NCBI GenBank assembly: GCA_003550305.1
Contig: QKYT01000145.1
Location: forward strand, 176,180 to 200,046
Length of the DNA stretch: 23,867 bases
Source of the DNA: Glomus cerebriforme
Lineage: Eukaryota; Glomeromycota; Glomeromycetes; Glomerales; Glomeraceae
Direction: 5' to 3'
The notes under the pieces: model-generated
Told to the model about the DNA's origin: nothing
Databases searched by the model: none
The model's input: only the letters and a program-made list of their open reading frames with translations
In this document: one piece after another, positions 10,089-18,620 of the stretch
Layout: every line of letters starts with the position of its first letter
How positions within the stretch are numbered: the stretch's first letter is position 1
Made by a program: the position numbers and the translations under genes

Positions 10089-10282
10089 GTTGATAATTTT
10101 TAGATTTAAAATGCATTACACAAAATTTTATTAAATGTGTAACGTTACATAAATCCAATAATGCCGGCCGGAATTAAGAGTTTTTGACTTTCGGCCAGAG
10201 TTACGGATTTTGGCCAAGTTTCGGTTTCAGGATTTGGACTTTCGGATTCAGACTTTATTGTTAGGAAGTTTCGGCCACATGT

Positions 10283-10945
10283 ATAATTAACATCTTTCTT
10301 CTCTTTTTTTTAGGAAACTGGATAAACGGATGAAGCTGAATGACTGGGATCTTAGATGAATATAAGGTTATTCTTTTTTTACTTTATTAATTATTGGGAA
10401 AGTAATTAACATTCTCTTTTCTCTTTTTTAGAAAACTGGATAAATGGCCAAATGAATGGAACTTGAATGAATGAACTAAGAGATGAGTTCATTCATTTTT
10501 TCATTTTTTTACTTTTAGGAAATGTAATTAACATCTTTCTTCTCTTTTTTTTAGAAAACCAGATGAATGGATGAAGCTGAATGAACAGAACTTAAATAAA
10601 TGAACTAAGAGATGAGTTCATTTATTTCTTTTATTTTTTACTTTCAGGGAATGTAATTAACATTTCCCTTCTCTTTTTTTTAGAAAACTGTATGAATGGA
10701 TGAAGTCAAATGAATAAAACTTGAATGAACAAACTACATTTGTTTCTTTTCATTTTTTTACTTTTAAGGAATGTAATTAATGTCTCCCTTCTCTTTTTTT
10801 TAGGAAACTGGATGAATGGATGAAGCTGAATGAATGGAACTTGAATGAACAAATTAAGAGGTTAGTTTGTTCATTTCTTTTCATTTTTTTACTTTCAGGG
10901 AATGTAATTAATATCTCCCTTCTCTTCTTTTTAGGAAACTGAATG
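10283..10945 (+). repeat. Tandem array of about 120-bp units (array B)
   Basis: Five full units and a partial one start at 10312, 10430, 10553, 10682, 10802 and 10933 (periods 118, 123, 129, 120, 131). Each begins after a long pyrimidine tract ending TTTTTTTAG with GAAACTGGATGAATGGATGA or a variant. It then has a ttcatttctttt stretch, a second tttttactttcag, and ggaatgtaattaac. One phase of the unit at 10802 reads KLDEWMKLNEWNLNE without stops; the others carry stops. It starts right at the edge of the fold-back arm. Splice-like signals are present but less regular than in the other arrays. Confidence 0.75.
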
Positions 10946-11128
10946 AACAATTAGATTTAGATCAGATCAGTTTCAGATTTGAATCAGTTTCAGTTCAATT
11001 CAGTTTCAGATTAATTAAATCCAGATCAGTTCAGTTCAAATTTGGATTAGTTTCAGATCAATTCAGATCAGATCTAGTTAGATTCAGATCAGTTCAGATT
11101 TGTTTCAGATTGGATTCAGATCAGAAAA
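10946..11128 (+). repeat. Short-period GATCAGTTTCAGATT minisatellite
   Basis: Irregular repetition of gatcagtttcagatt-like and ttcagatcag-like words directly continuing array B. It is low-complexity DNA with no coding role apparent. Confidence 0.7.
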
Positions 11129-12225
11129 CAGAAAAAAAGAAAAATTCAAAAGTCCAAAAATAATTGTGAGCTCTAACTGCTCTGTACATATTATTTCTTG
11201 TTCATTAGATTACTTGTTTTCTATAAGAAATTATTTCAGATGATCAAAATGATCATCAGAATATATATAAAATAATTTTAGAAGTCAACTTATATATGAA
11301 CAATATTTTATTATACAAGAAGAGTTATACATATAATATGCAGTATATACAGGTTTATTGCATATACATAAGACCAGAAGTTTGAAATTTAAAAATGAAA
11401 GTAAAAAAATATTAATTAACATTTTTAATTAAAAACTTTTAAAACAAAGTTTTACAATGAAACTTACCAACTCAAAGTTTATAACATTAAAACTTTCATT
11501 ATTCTAATACTAATATTTTTTTTATTAATAAGATTTGTTTAAATAGATACTGGATATGGTAAATTTTATAATAAAAGTTACTATTTTATTTTTTATTGGA
11601 AATATTTCTAATATTTCCTTTTTTTTCTATAGGTTTTAACTTTATTACAATTGAAATACTTGAATTGATGAGTTTTATAGCATTTGTTTTTTTTTTAATT
11701 TTTTAACACTAGATTAGGTAATTTAAAATACACAAAGATTAATCAAGTATTATCTATCATCTAGAATCTTTAACTGATCATAGATTTTTTTTCTAACTTT
11801 TAATAATTTATTATGGTACAAAGACTTGCAATAATATATGGATATTAAATTTTTTTTATGATTTTTTCTTAATAAATAAAATTCATTATTTTTTAAAAAT
11901 AAGGATTATTGATCTGTTATCTGAAAATTACTTATCACATTCTCTAAAATCATCATCTAAATCATGTGCTATCATCATCAACCAGTAATATTATACTACT
12001 ATCTTCATTGTAATGTAGTTAAGTAATTTACATTTTGATTAAAAAAATATATATATTTTAATTGAATAATATATATATAACTTACATTTTAATTAGTGAA
12101 TTTTCTCTTTATGCAGGTGGTTGAAGTATTTATTACTCTTTCAGCTTTCTTTCTCTGGATTTGGTAGTATTAGTTTTACATAATTTTAATATTAATTGTT
12201 AATATTTATTTATTTATAATATTAA
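11129..12225. other. AT-rich intergenic stretch
   Basis: No gene was recognised on either strand. There is a perfect 8-bp stem with a 3-base loop at 11239-11257 (GATGATCA / TGATCATC) and a TA-rich simple repeat at about 12046-12080. The rest is featureless. Confidence 0.5.
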
Positions 12226-12236
12226 AACTTTACCTA

Positions 12237-13154
12237 AGACTCTGGTAAATACTGAACTGATCAGTCGGTATTACTGATCAGTTCAGTATTTTGATCAAAT
12301 TTACCAAACTGAAGTTTTAGTTTTTTACCAATCAGTTTTCATATTTCAGTTTTTGGTATCAGTTTTATTAATTACTAAAACTAAAAATGAACTTTTTTTT
12401 CCTTTTAGGTTTTATACAACTTTTCAAGAGGTAAAGTAGATATATTTTTTATTTTTTTTCATTCTACTTCATTTAATTAACTTTTTTTATCTTTCTCTAG
12501 GTTTATTGTGGCTTTTTGAAAGGTAAGGTTCTTTTGTTTATTTTTTTTGTTACTTTTTCACAATTCATCGCACTTCATTTTAATTAACTTTTTTTTCATT
12601 TAGGTTTCATGTGGCATTTATAGCTTTCTAACAAAATTTCTTGAAAGAATATTATGTTGATAGAAAAACTTAATATTATTAAAAATATTGGATGCAAAAA
12701 ATGTAGTAATAGTAGTTACAAGATGGTTTGGAAGTTAGGTTTAAGCATATTCTAAGAGNAGTGTAGTTAAGTTTATTAGAACATAATATTTATTTATATA
12801 AGTGATTTTAAATTAAGTAGNTCAGCCAATAAATAAGAACTTTGTAGTTTGTATTCCAATATATTTCTTATTTAAATAAAAACAAATTTAACACCAAAAA
12901 ACAAAAAACATCCCAACAAATATAAATATATCATCATCAAATCAAAAAAAATTAGTTATAAGATATTACTAAAAATACCAAAATTGAAATCTAATATCAG
13001 TATTTCAGTTCAGTTTTGGTATTTTAGATATCAGTACNAGTAATCTATAAAACTAAAACTAAAATTTTGGTAAATTTACCAAACTGATACCAATCCAATC
13101 AGTTCAGTATCAGTTTGGCTTAAACTGAAACTGAACTGAACTGATCAGAGTCCT
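12237..13154. mobile_element. Non-autonomous DNA transposon (918 bp), MULE-like target duplication
   Basis: An exact 11-bp direct repeat AACTTTACCTA flanks the segment at 12226-12236 and 13155-13165. The ends are inverted: agactctgg at 12237 and, read on the other strand from 13154, aggactctg. Subterminal regions are both rich in actgaactgatcag/ttcagtt words in opposite orientation, and both contain gtaaatttacc/aaatttaccaaactga. An 11-bp duplication fits Mutator-like elements (9-11 bp) better than hAT (8 bp). There is no transposase inside; it contains the exon-like array at 12409-12625. Confidence 0.65.
12409..12625 (+). repeat. Micro-exon-like tandem units (array C)
   Basis: On the plus strand, ccttttag precedes a 22-nt block (12409-12430) followed by gtaaag. 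Next, tttctctag precedes a second 22-nt block (12501-12522) followed by gtaagg. Then catttag precedes a third, GTTTCATGTGGCATTTATAG, from 12604 with no clear donor. The blocks are related (GTTTtATacaaC / GTTTATTGTGGC / GTTTCATGTGGC). Intron-like spacers are 70 and 81 nt. They lie inside the 12237-13154 element. Confidence 0.55.
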
Positions 13155-13305
13155 AACTTTACCTAATTCATCTTGTCAATTTCTTTATTAAATAAATTCT
13201 TTTCTGATGATGAGGATTCNCTCTATAATTATAGAATATTCAGATTCATATTTATAATCGATTAATTAAAAAATATAAAATAGAAATCACAAATTGAAAT
13301 TTTTA

Positions 13306-14110
13306 TTAAATTTCATCCATTTCTTTATCATTATCAACTGATCCACTAAGAATGCTAGTCACAATTTCTGATAATTTCTTTTGTTGAAAAAGAAAGGATT
13401 TATTTTTAGCTACTGATTCTGGAATCTTTTGTTTATGGATGAGTTGTGCATTGCTAATGACCCATAGTATAGAAAAAGATGATGATGCCTATGGTATAAA
13501 GTTTATTCTAGGAAATGCTACTTGATTATTTAAACCTTTTAATAATAAAATATTGTATAATTTCAAATATAACTTTCCATTTATGATTGTTAATTCATCA
13601 GAAAAACAAAGTCAAATTACATCAGATATTGTATTAAATTTACTTCATATCTAAGCCAGTGTTAAAAAATATTTATTTTTTCAAACTTCTAAAATATTTA
13701 AAAAGAAAGGGGAAAAGAAAAAGAGAAAGGAAAAGAAAGTGAGAGAAGGAGTGCGCATATTGTGTATAATGATAACAGTAAACAATAAATAAGGGCTGAT
13801 ATAGCTTAGTAGTGATGCAAAGGGAATAGGATAAAATTGTAAACTCTGGAAACAGAATAAGATTTCCGTTTGTTATCATATTGTATGACATCTCATGATG
13901 TTTTTCTTGTATTACTTTCTCATCCATATCATGTGACTTAATATCATGTAACTTATTATCAATTATTATATTATCTTTTTTCAGTTTTTTCTCCAATAAT
14001 GAATAACATTTCTAGTATGTTTTAACAATGAATAAATACTCTGTTTCAAAGATCCTAATATAATCTTTTTAAACAATTGTTCTTCTTTTTATTCTTTTCC
14101 AGATAGNACT
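13306..14110 (-). pseudogene. 3' part of a broken gene of unknown function
   Basis: The clearest part, on the minus strand from about 13620 to the TAA at 13306, is a continuous frame: LCFSDELTIINGKLYLK, then NNQVAFPRINFIP, a TAG at 13489-13491, ASSSFSILWVISNAQLIHKQ, and an acidic end KEMDEI. Stops also occur at 13612 (TGA), 13645 and 13651. Further upstream, in other frames, are SLKQSIYSLLKHTRNVI (about 14060-14010) and a Lys/His/Asp-rich stretch (13996-13860). I do not recognise the domain. It may be the C-terminal part of the gene whose beginning lies at 15726, because strand and order agree, but the joining region is too damaged to prove it. Confidence 0.45.
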
Positions 14111-14219
14111 CTGATGGTCTTTATGTTTACCTTTTTTAACTTATAAATAACTGAATTATCAGATATAACTTTTTATCATTAAAATAATTTCTTACTTTCA
14201 CACTAACTTTAACTTTTAA

Positions 14220-14577
14220 CTAATTATCCCTATTATAGTAATACATAAACTTTGCATATGTTGATTAATTTGATCATCCATTTCAATTTCATATGTAGAT
14301 GTTTGTTGATCAATATCATGTGCATCTGGTTGATCCTTCCTATTAAATATGAAATTTCTTTCATTATTAGTATATACTTGCATATATTAATCTTATTGAT
14401 CTTATAAATCTTCTGATTTAGGGGTTTTAACAATATCCTTTTTTTATCTTCCAACCATAGATTCACATGTTGTATGATATCATTCTTTACTTCCAATGGT
14501 GTTTTTTTAACCAAAATTCACATTATTTATATAATCTTCAATTTCAAAAGGATCATTATTATAAATATAATCTGGAT
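14220..14577 (-). pseudogene. Middle part of the broken gene, downstream of the MITE
   Basis: In one minus-strand frame this reads YIYNNDPFEIEDYINNVNFG, then stops at several positions, then NNERNFIFNRKDQPDAHDID and QQTSTYEIEMDDQINQHMQS. If the MITE at 14578-15330 and one copy of its 8-bp duplication are removed, this frame joins exactly to the one at 15331-15516 (GYYDPD then YIYNND). The acidic, Asn/Asp-rich composition gives no functional clue. Confidence 0.5.
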
Positions 14578-15330
14578 TAGAGGTCTGCATTAGCCTTAAT
14601 TTCATAACCCGGACCCAGCCCGAACTTTAAATAATATATAAAATTCCAGCCCGGCCCGGCCTGGACTTAAAATTATATATGAAATGCCAGCCCGGCCTGG
14701 CTCGCATTAATATATTGAAAACCTGGCCCAGCCCGGACCCAGCCCAGATTTCTTAATATAATGTAGTGGGTTTGTAATTTATTTAATAAATAAATTTAAC
14801 CATAGTTATATTATAATTTGAAATGACTTTTTTATGTTAATTAATCAATCTGTTGCGCAATAAAATTAGTGCCGCAAGGCGCAGCATTTGATGATCACGT
14901 TCCAAAATTTATTACAAACAATTAAATCTAATAAATGATTTAAGGTTTTTTAATTCTTTTTTATTTAATAAAATTAAACTCTCTAAATAAACAATATATT
15001 ATATTAANATAAAATTGATATTAATTTACTTAGTTTATTTAGTTTATTTAAAAACTAAAAGTAAATTTCAGAAACTACAATTTATTAATTTCNGCCTATC
15101 TAAATTTCNGCTCAANTTTAACTGTGAAATTTTGGCTAGAATTAAGGAGTTATAAAAATCTGGGTTTACATTTTGAACCCGGACCTGGCCCAGAAAATTT
15201 ATGAAAAATTAAATGCCGGCCCAGACCCGGCTCGAGTGGATTTAGAATAATTTCAGCTGGCCCGGACCCAGATTCTGGGCCAGGTCTGGGCCAGGTTTTG
15301 AGCCCGGACCCAGCCCATTGCAGGCCTCTA
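14578..15330. mobile_element. hAT-type MITE (753 bp) with perfect 8-bp target duplication
   Basis: ATCTGGAT occurs immediately outside both ends (14570-14577 and 15331-15338). The terminal inverted repeats are TAGAGGTCTGCAT (14578-14590) and, on the other strand from 15330, TAGAGGCCTGCAA. Subterminal regions are strikingly GC-rich for this genome, with repeated cccggaccc, gcccggcc and tgggcc words (about 14607-14755 and 15165-15320). There is no transposase. The interior is AT-rich and includes ttgcgcaataaaattagtgc near 14853 and tttggctagaattaagga near 15133, possibly parts of other elements. The 8-bp duplication and TAGAGG ends indicate hAT mobilisation. Confidence 0.85.
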
Positions 15331-15726
15331 ATCTGGATCATAATATCCATATCTGTCTGTCATATTATCTTCTGTTTCTTTAGATGAACTGCTTCCATAT
15401 TGTATATAAGAAGTATAATAATTGAAATCCATATGTATTTCATAAATATGTATACCATAAATCTGTTTTACTTCTAAAAAATATTTTAATATAAGGTCTT
15501 GCATGTGCCAATTCAATTGATCATTTATACTACAATCTGTATAATAGGATATAGTATTGAAATATTATCCTTGAATTTTTCTGCACATTTTCTGTTATTA
15601 TTATTGCTTGAAAGCATTCTCAATTTTGTTTTTACTATATGAAATGATTTCAGACCAATATTTTCATTCAAATTTTTTACATTCTGATACTTCTGGTCCT
15701 AAAATATAGGGTGATACTTTTGACAT
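15331..15726 (-). pseudogene. 5' part of the broken unknown gene
   Basis: From a minus-strand ATG at 15726 the frame reads MSKVSPYILGPEVSECKKFE, a stop where Trp is likely, KYWSEIISYSKNKIENAFKQ, then three stops, QKMCRKIQG, and an open stretch QLNWHMQDLILKYFLEVKQI continuing to YIQYGSSSSKETEDN and GYYDPD at the MITE junction. No family was recognised. The start was chosen as the first Met of the conserved-looking block. Lesions are mostly stops in one frame, so decay seems moderate. Confidence 0.5.
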
Positions 15727-16059
15727 GTTGAATAGTATTGGTAACAGAGGTCCCCCAAGTTGTTAAGCTTAGGTTTACTACCACAATACAAGACTAATAA
15801 TAATACTACTCTCTCTTTAATAAAATTTTCTATTTTACTGCAGATTTTTAAAAATTTTGTTTTGTTCAAGAAAGAGAGTTTTTGCATAATGCATAATGCA
15901 TTAAGTATTATTTATAAAATTGCCAGAAGATTTTCACATGGTAATTATAATAGAGAGGTTGACAGTTAGTAATGCTAGTCCAAATTAAGCAAAAAAATAG
16001 ATAAATTTGGAAATGGTCTATTCACTTTAATCTTTCTTATATGCTAACTAATATAATTA
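15727..16059. other. AT-rich intergenic stretch
   Basis: Overlapping open frames on both strands here (for example plus 15760-15969 and minus 15699-15887) show no family features. The stretch separates the unknown broken gene from the F-box-like remnant. No clear promoter motif. Confidence 0.4.
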
Positions 16060-16540
16060 TATTTTTTAATAATTATTAAAGTAAGATGAAACTCAATCTT
16101 TTTAACTTATAAAAAGAATTCTAAATCCTTTGGAAGCAAATTCTGAATCTGAATTATTGTATATTTTTAATTTACAAAAATTATTTGGTAAATATTTTGC
16201 AATAGTTTCTAATACTTCTTTTTCTATTTTTCATGCAAATTTTAATACTTTCTAAATATTGTCAACTATTAAATATAGTATTTAAAGTATCCAATACACA
16301 ATTTTTAAATACTATATAAAGATTTTTAAGGTTTGGACAAAATTTGGTTATAGATAAATTTAAAGAATGATTATTTTCCTTTATATAAAATTTTTTAAGT
16401 TGTTTTCCATTACTTTATAAAAAATTTTTGATATTAATTTGGAAAAGTTACATATTGTAACATCAGGAAATTTTTTCAGAGGATATATAGCAATATATAT
16501 CTCTCCATCATTATTTATCACATTAATTATAATATGTGAT
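16060..16540 (-). pseudogene. F-box/LRR-type protein remnant (C-terminal part)
   Basis: Minus-strand reading from about 16540 gives INVINNDGEIYIAIYPLKKF, then DVTICNFSKLISKIFYKVME, a frame change near 16383, NLSITKFCPNLKNLYIVFKN, CVLDTLNTIFNS, a stop where Trp or Cys is expected, QYLESIKIC, a second frame change near 16225, and EKEVLETIAKYLPNNFCKLK up to GFRILFIS-stop. The spaced Leu/Ile with N and C positions resemble degenerate leucine-rich repeats. The order matches F-box proteins hugely expanded in Rhizophagus (recalled, not searched). The N-terminal F-box half is not visible upstream. In the intact family the F-box recruits SCF ubiquitin ligase and the repeats bind substrates. Confidence 0.6.
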
Positions 16541-16813
16541 ATATATCAATAATAATCGAACTCATCGAGTAAATTAGATGTGGATAAATAATAATAAAAC
16601 ATCATATTTTAATCTAAATGATAAATATTGATAAATATTTAAATGATAAACATCAAATTTGATAAATACAAATGATAAAAATCAAAATTTAACCAATACG
16701 ATAAACATTGTATTTTATAAAGGATAAATAATCCTTTGCATTTATTTTATTATATAAAATATTATATAAAATATTATAAAACTAAACTAAACTAACTAAA
16801 TGAAAAAAATGTC
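16541..16813. other. AT-rich stretch with GATAAA-rich repeats
   Basis: Irregular repetition of aatgataaa/ttgataaat words over about 16575-16735, and a tandem ttatataaaatat near 16750. No gene. Confidence 0.4.
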
Positions 16814-16972
16814 AAGTGATAAAAATAAAAAAAATGTAGCGATAAAATAATAAAAAAACATAGCGATAAAATAATAAAAAAATATAGCGATAAAATAAGT
16901 AAAAAATATAGTGATAAAATAAGTAAAAAATATAGCGCTAAAATAAGAAGTGATAAAATAAGAAAAAAAAAT
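16814..16972 (+). repeat. 24-bp minisatellite
   Basis: Units starting TAGCGATAAAATAA begin at 16837, 16861, 16885, 16909 and 16933, exactly 24 bp apart, with degenerate copies at 16814 and 16948. Because 24 is a multiple of three, the minus strand shows an open frame of repeating FFxYFIAI; this is a by-product of the repeat, not a gene. Confidence 0.85.
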
Positions 16973-17119
16973 AAAAATAAAAAAAATAATAATTATAATC
17001 ATTTTTCCAACTGAAGAAGATTGTAAATGGAAACTTAAATCAAAAAGTAACAAAATCACAAATGATATTAAACTTAAAACTTAATTCAGAAATAGAACAA
17101 ATTAAAATAATTATCATTA

Positions 17120-17873
17120 TTAATCAAATAATTTATCATATGTTATAAAACTTGTATTGTTAAATATCATTTCATCTTCGAGTGGCTCTTCTTCATTATC
17201 ATTATCATCAGTAGATTTATTTTTGCTATAATTATCAGGCATTTCTTTATGTAAGACTGATATTGAATTGCTAAGCTTAATTTGACCAGTTTTATCAATC
17301 GCATCCTAATTTTAACTTTGATTGATAAAATAAAATAACAAAATGAATTTGATAAATACCCTAAATCTTTTTAATCGCAATTCCAACAGTTTTTTAGAGA
17401 CTTCAAGAGTGTGGCAATTCAGATTTAATAATATATCGCATACAGATGCAGTATAAATGTATATATTATTAAATCTTTCTTTGCTAGCATCATCTAGTGA
17501 TGAAAATGCGAAACTGGTGATATTCTCTATTATACTTTCAGTGAACAATCTATTATAATTATCTTTTACTTCCTGGATTGTTTCCATTTCAGGATATCTT
17601 TCAAGTTTTTACATATATTACTCGCCAATTGCAGTCCGCATGTTTTGATAATAGCAGATTGGATTGCTGAGACATGACTTCTCTCATGTCTTTCATTTTT
17701 CACATGATCTATCATAAAATAAAATTAAAATTAAATATTTAAAAATTAACAATTAATTGACAATAATTACTAGAGAATAATATTTTCTGCTAAAGGTGTT
17801 GATCCATTCTTATTCACCCAATCTGGGAATATAATTCAGATAATTCAAATTTAGTCAATTTTTTAAGGTTCAT
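17120..17873 (-). pseudogene. Unknown three-exon gene, lightly damaged
   Basis: Exon 1 runs from the ATG at 17873 (MNLKKLTKFELSELYSQI) to 17771. A 4-nt loss near 17818 shifts the frame to WVNKNGSTPLAENIIL. An intron with gtaatt...tgatag (17709-17770, 62 nt) follows. Exon 2 (17708-17360) reads VKNERHERSHVSAIQSAIIK and CGLQLASNICKNLKDILKW, shifts frame near 17592, then METIQEVKDNYNRLFTESII to KLLELRLKRFR. A 54-nt intron (17306-17359) is followed by a fully open exon 3 (17305-17120) ending IFNNTSFITYDKLFD-stop with an acidic DDNDNEEEP run. The intron-3 junction is in phase. I recall similar uncharacterised proteins in Rhizophagus but know no function. There are only two indels and a one-base problem at the first acceptor, so it may be a recent pseudogene or carry assembly errors. 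Confidence 0.6.
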
Positions 17874-18591
17874 TTATATTCATTGAACTTTGACCACATG
17901 TTATTTGGAAAAAAATTGGCACATACTATATAATATCAAAAGATTGAAGCTTTATTTTACAAAAAAAAGCTCTAAATATTAAATTATAAACTTTTAATAT
18001 TACTGTATGTAAACCTTTTTTTTTTATTAGAAATACTGGATTTATGATAAATAATAAAATATTTATTATTTTGGAAGATATACAGATTACAGAATATAAA
18101 TTAAATATAATATAACTAAAATCAAAAATGTTTAGTATAATGTATGATTAAAATAACTTTGAAATAACCCATACCATACAGAACTATTGTCAAGTATGCA
18201 GAATCAATAAGTCTTCTGTTTTTACAAATTTCCAAAGTTATGGTTGTGTGATCTTACTTTAATTTCAGAAAGAACACAATTGATAACTTTTAATAATATA
18301 GAATATCTTAAAGGAAGCAAAATTTTTTTGATAAAAATATCTTTTATTAATATTTTGCCACTATATAATCAAATACAAATTTCTTCATTCAAAAACAAAA
18401 ATTAATTTATTTACTTATTTAATTATTTTTCATATTACTTTATATTAATATCTGTATATAAACTTTATTTCTCATTTAATTAATAATTGATTTTTCAATC
18501 CAATCCTATAATTCCAGCAGGAATTATTCATAGTGTCAGCTCATAAATTTTGCCCATCCTTTTTTACTTTTTAACTAGAGAATTCTGATTC
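17874..18591. other. AT-rich intergenic stretch
   Basis: No coding frame, tandem repeat or family similarity was recognised on either strand. Confidence 0.45.
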
Positions 18592-18620
18592 GCGGTGACT
18601 TCATCACCGCTAGATGCTAG
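18592..18620 (+). repeat. Perfect hairpin followed by CTAG (Helitron-3'-end-like)
   Basis: GCGGTGA (18592-18598) and TCACCGC (18604-18610) form a perfect 7-bp stem with a 5-base loop, followed by tagatgCTAG ending at 18620. A GC-rich hairpin a few bases upstream of CTRR is the classical Helitron 3' terminus. The base after CTAG is A rather than the expected T, and no matching 5' end was found, so the call is tentative. Confidence 0.4.

Larger units (their letters stand above)
5155..10279. mobile_element. Fold-back-like element hosting a nested hAT transposon
   Basis: An arm at 5155-5272 begins tgtggctgaaa and ends cttaattttggccagcatta. A second arm at about 10158-10279, read on the minus strand, begins tgtggccgaaa and ends cttaattccggccggcatta. 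The arms have about equal length (118-122 bp), opposite orientation and matching ends, with a diverged middle. Between them, outside the hAT insertion, lie only about 100 bases. Inference: the original was a short long-terminal-repeat-arm MITE, and the hAT element jumped into its loop. A related motif (ttttggctagaattaagga) occurs near 15132, suggesting a family. The outer boundaries are approximate and no target duplication was identified. Confidence 0.5.

Noticed and set aside
15150..15350. 66-codon minus-strand Gly/Pro-rich frame resembling a structural repeat protein
   Set aside because: It lies inside the MITE's GC-rich subterminal repeats and crosses its boundary.
15760..15969. 69-codon plus-strand frame
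   Set aside because: No family features, overlaps an equally poor minus-strand frame, and composition is typical of non-coding DNA here.
16796..17059. 87-codon minus-strand open frame, Phe/Tyr/Ile-rich, membrane-like
   Set aside because: It is a translation of the 24-bp minisatellite (period a multiple of three) and flanking A-runs, not a gene.
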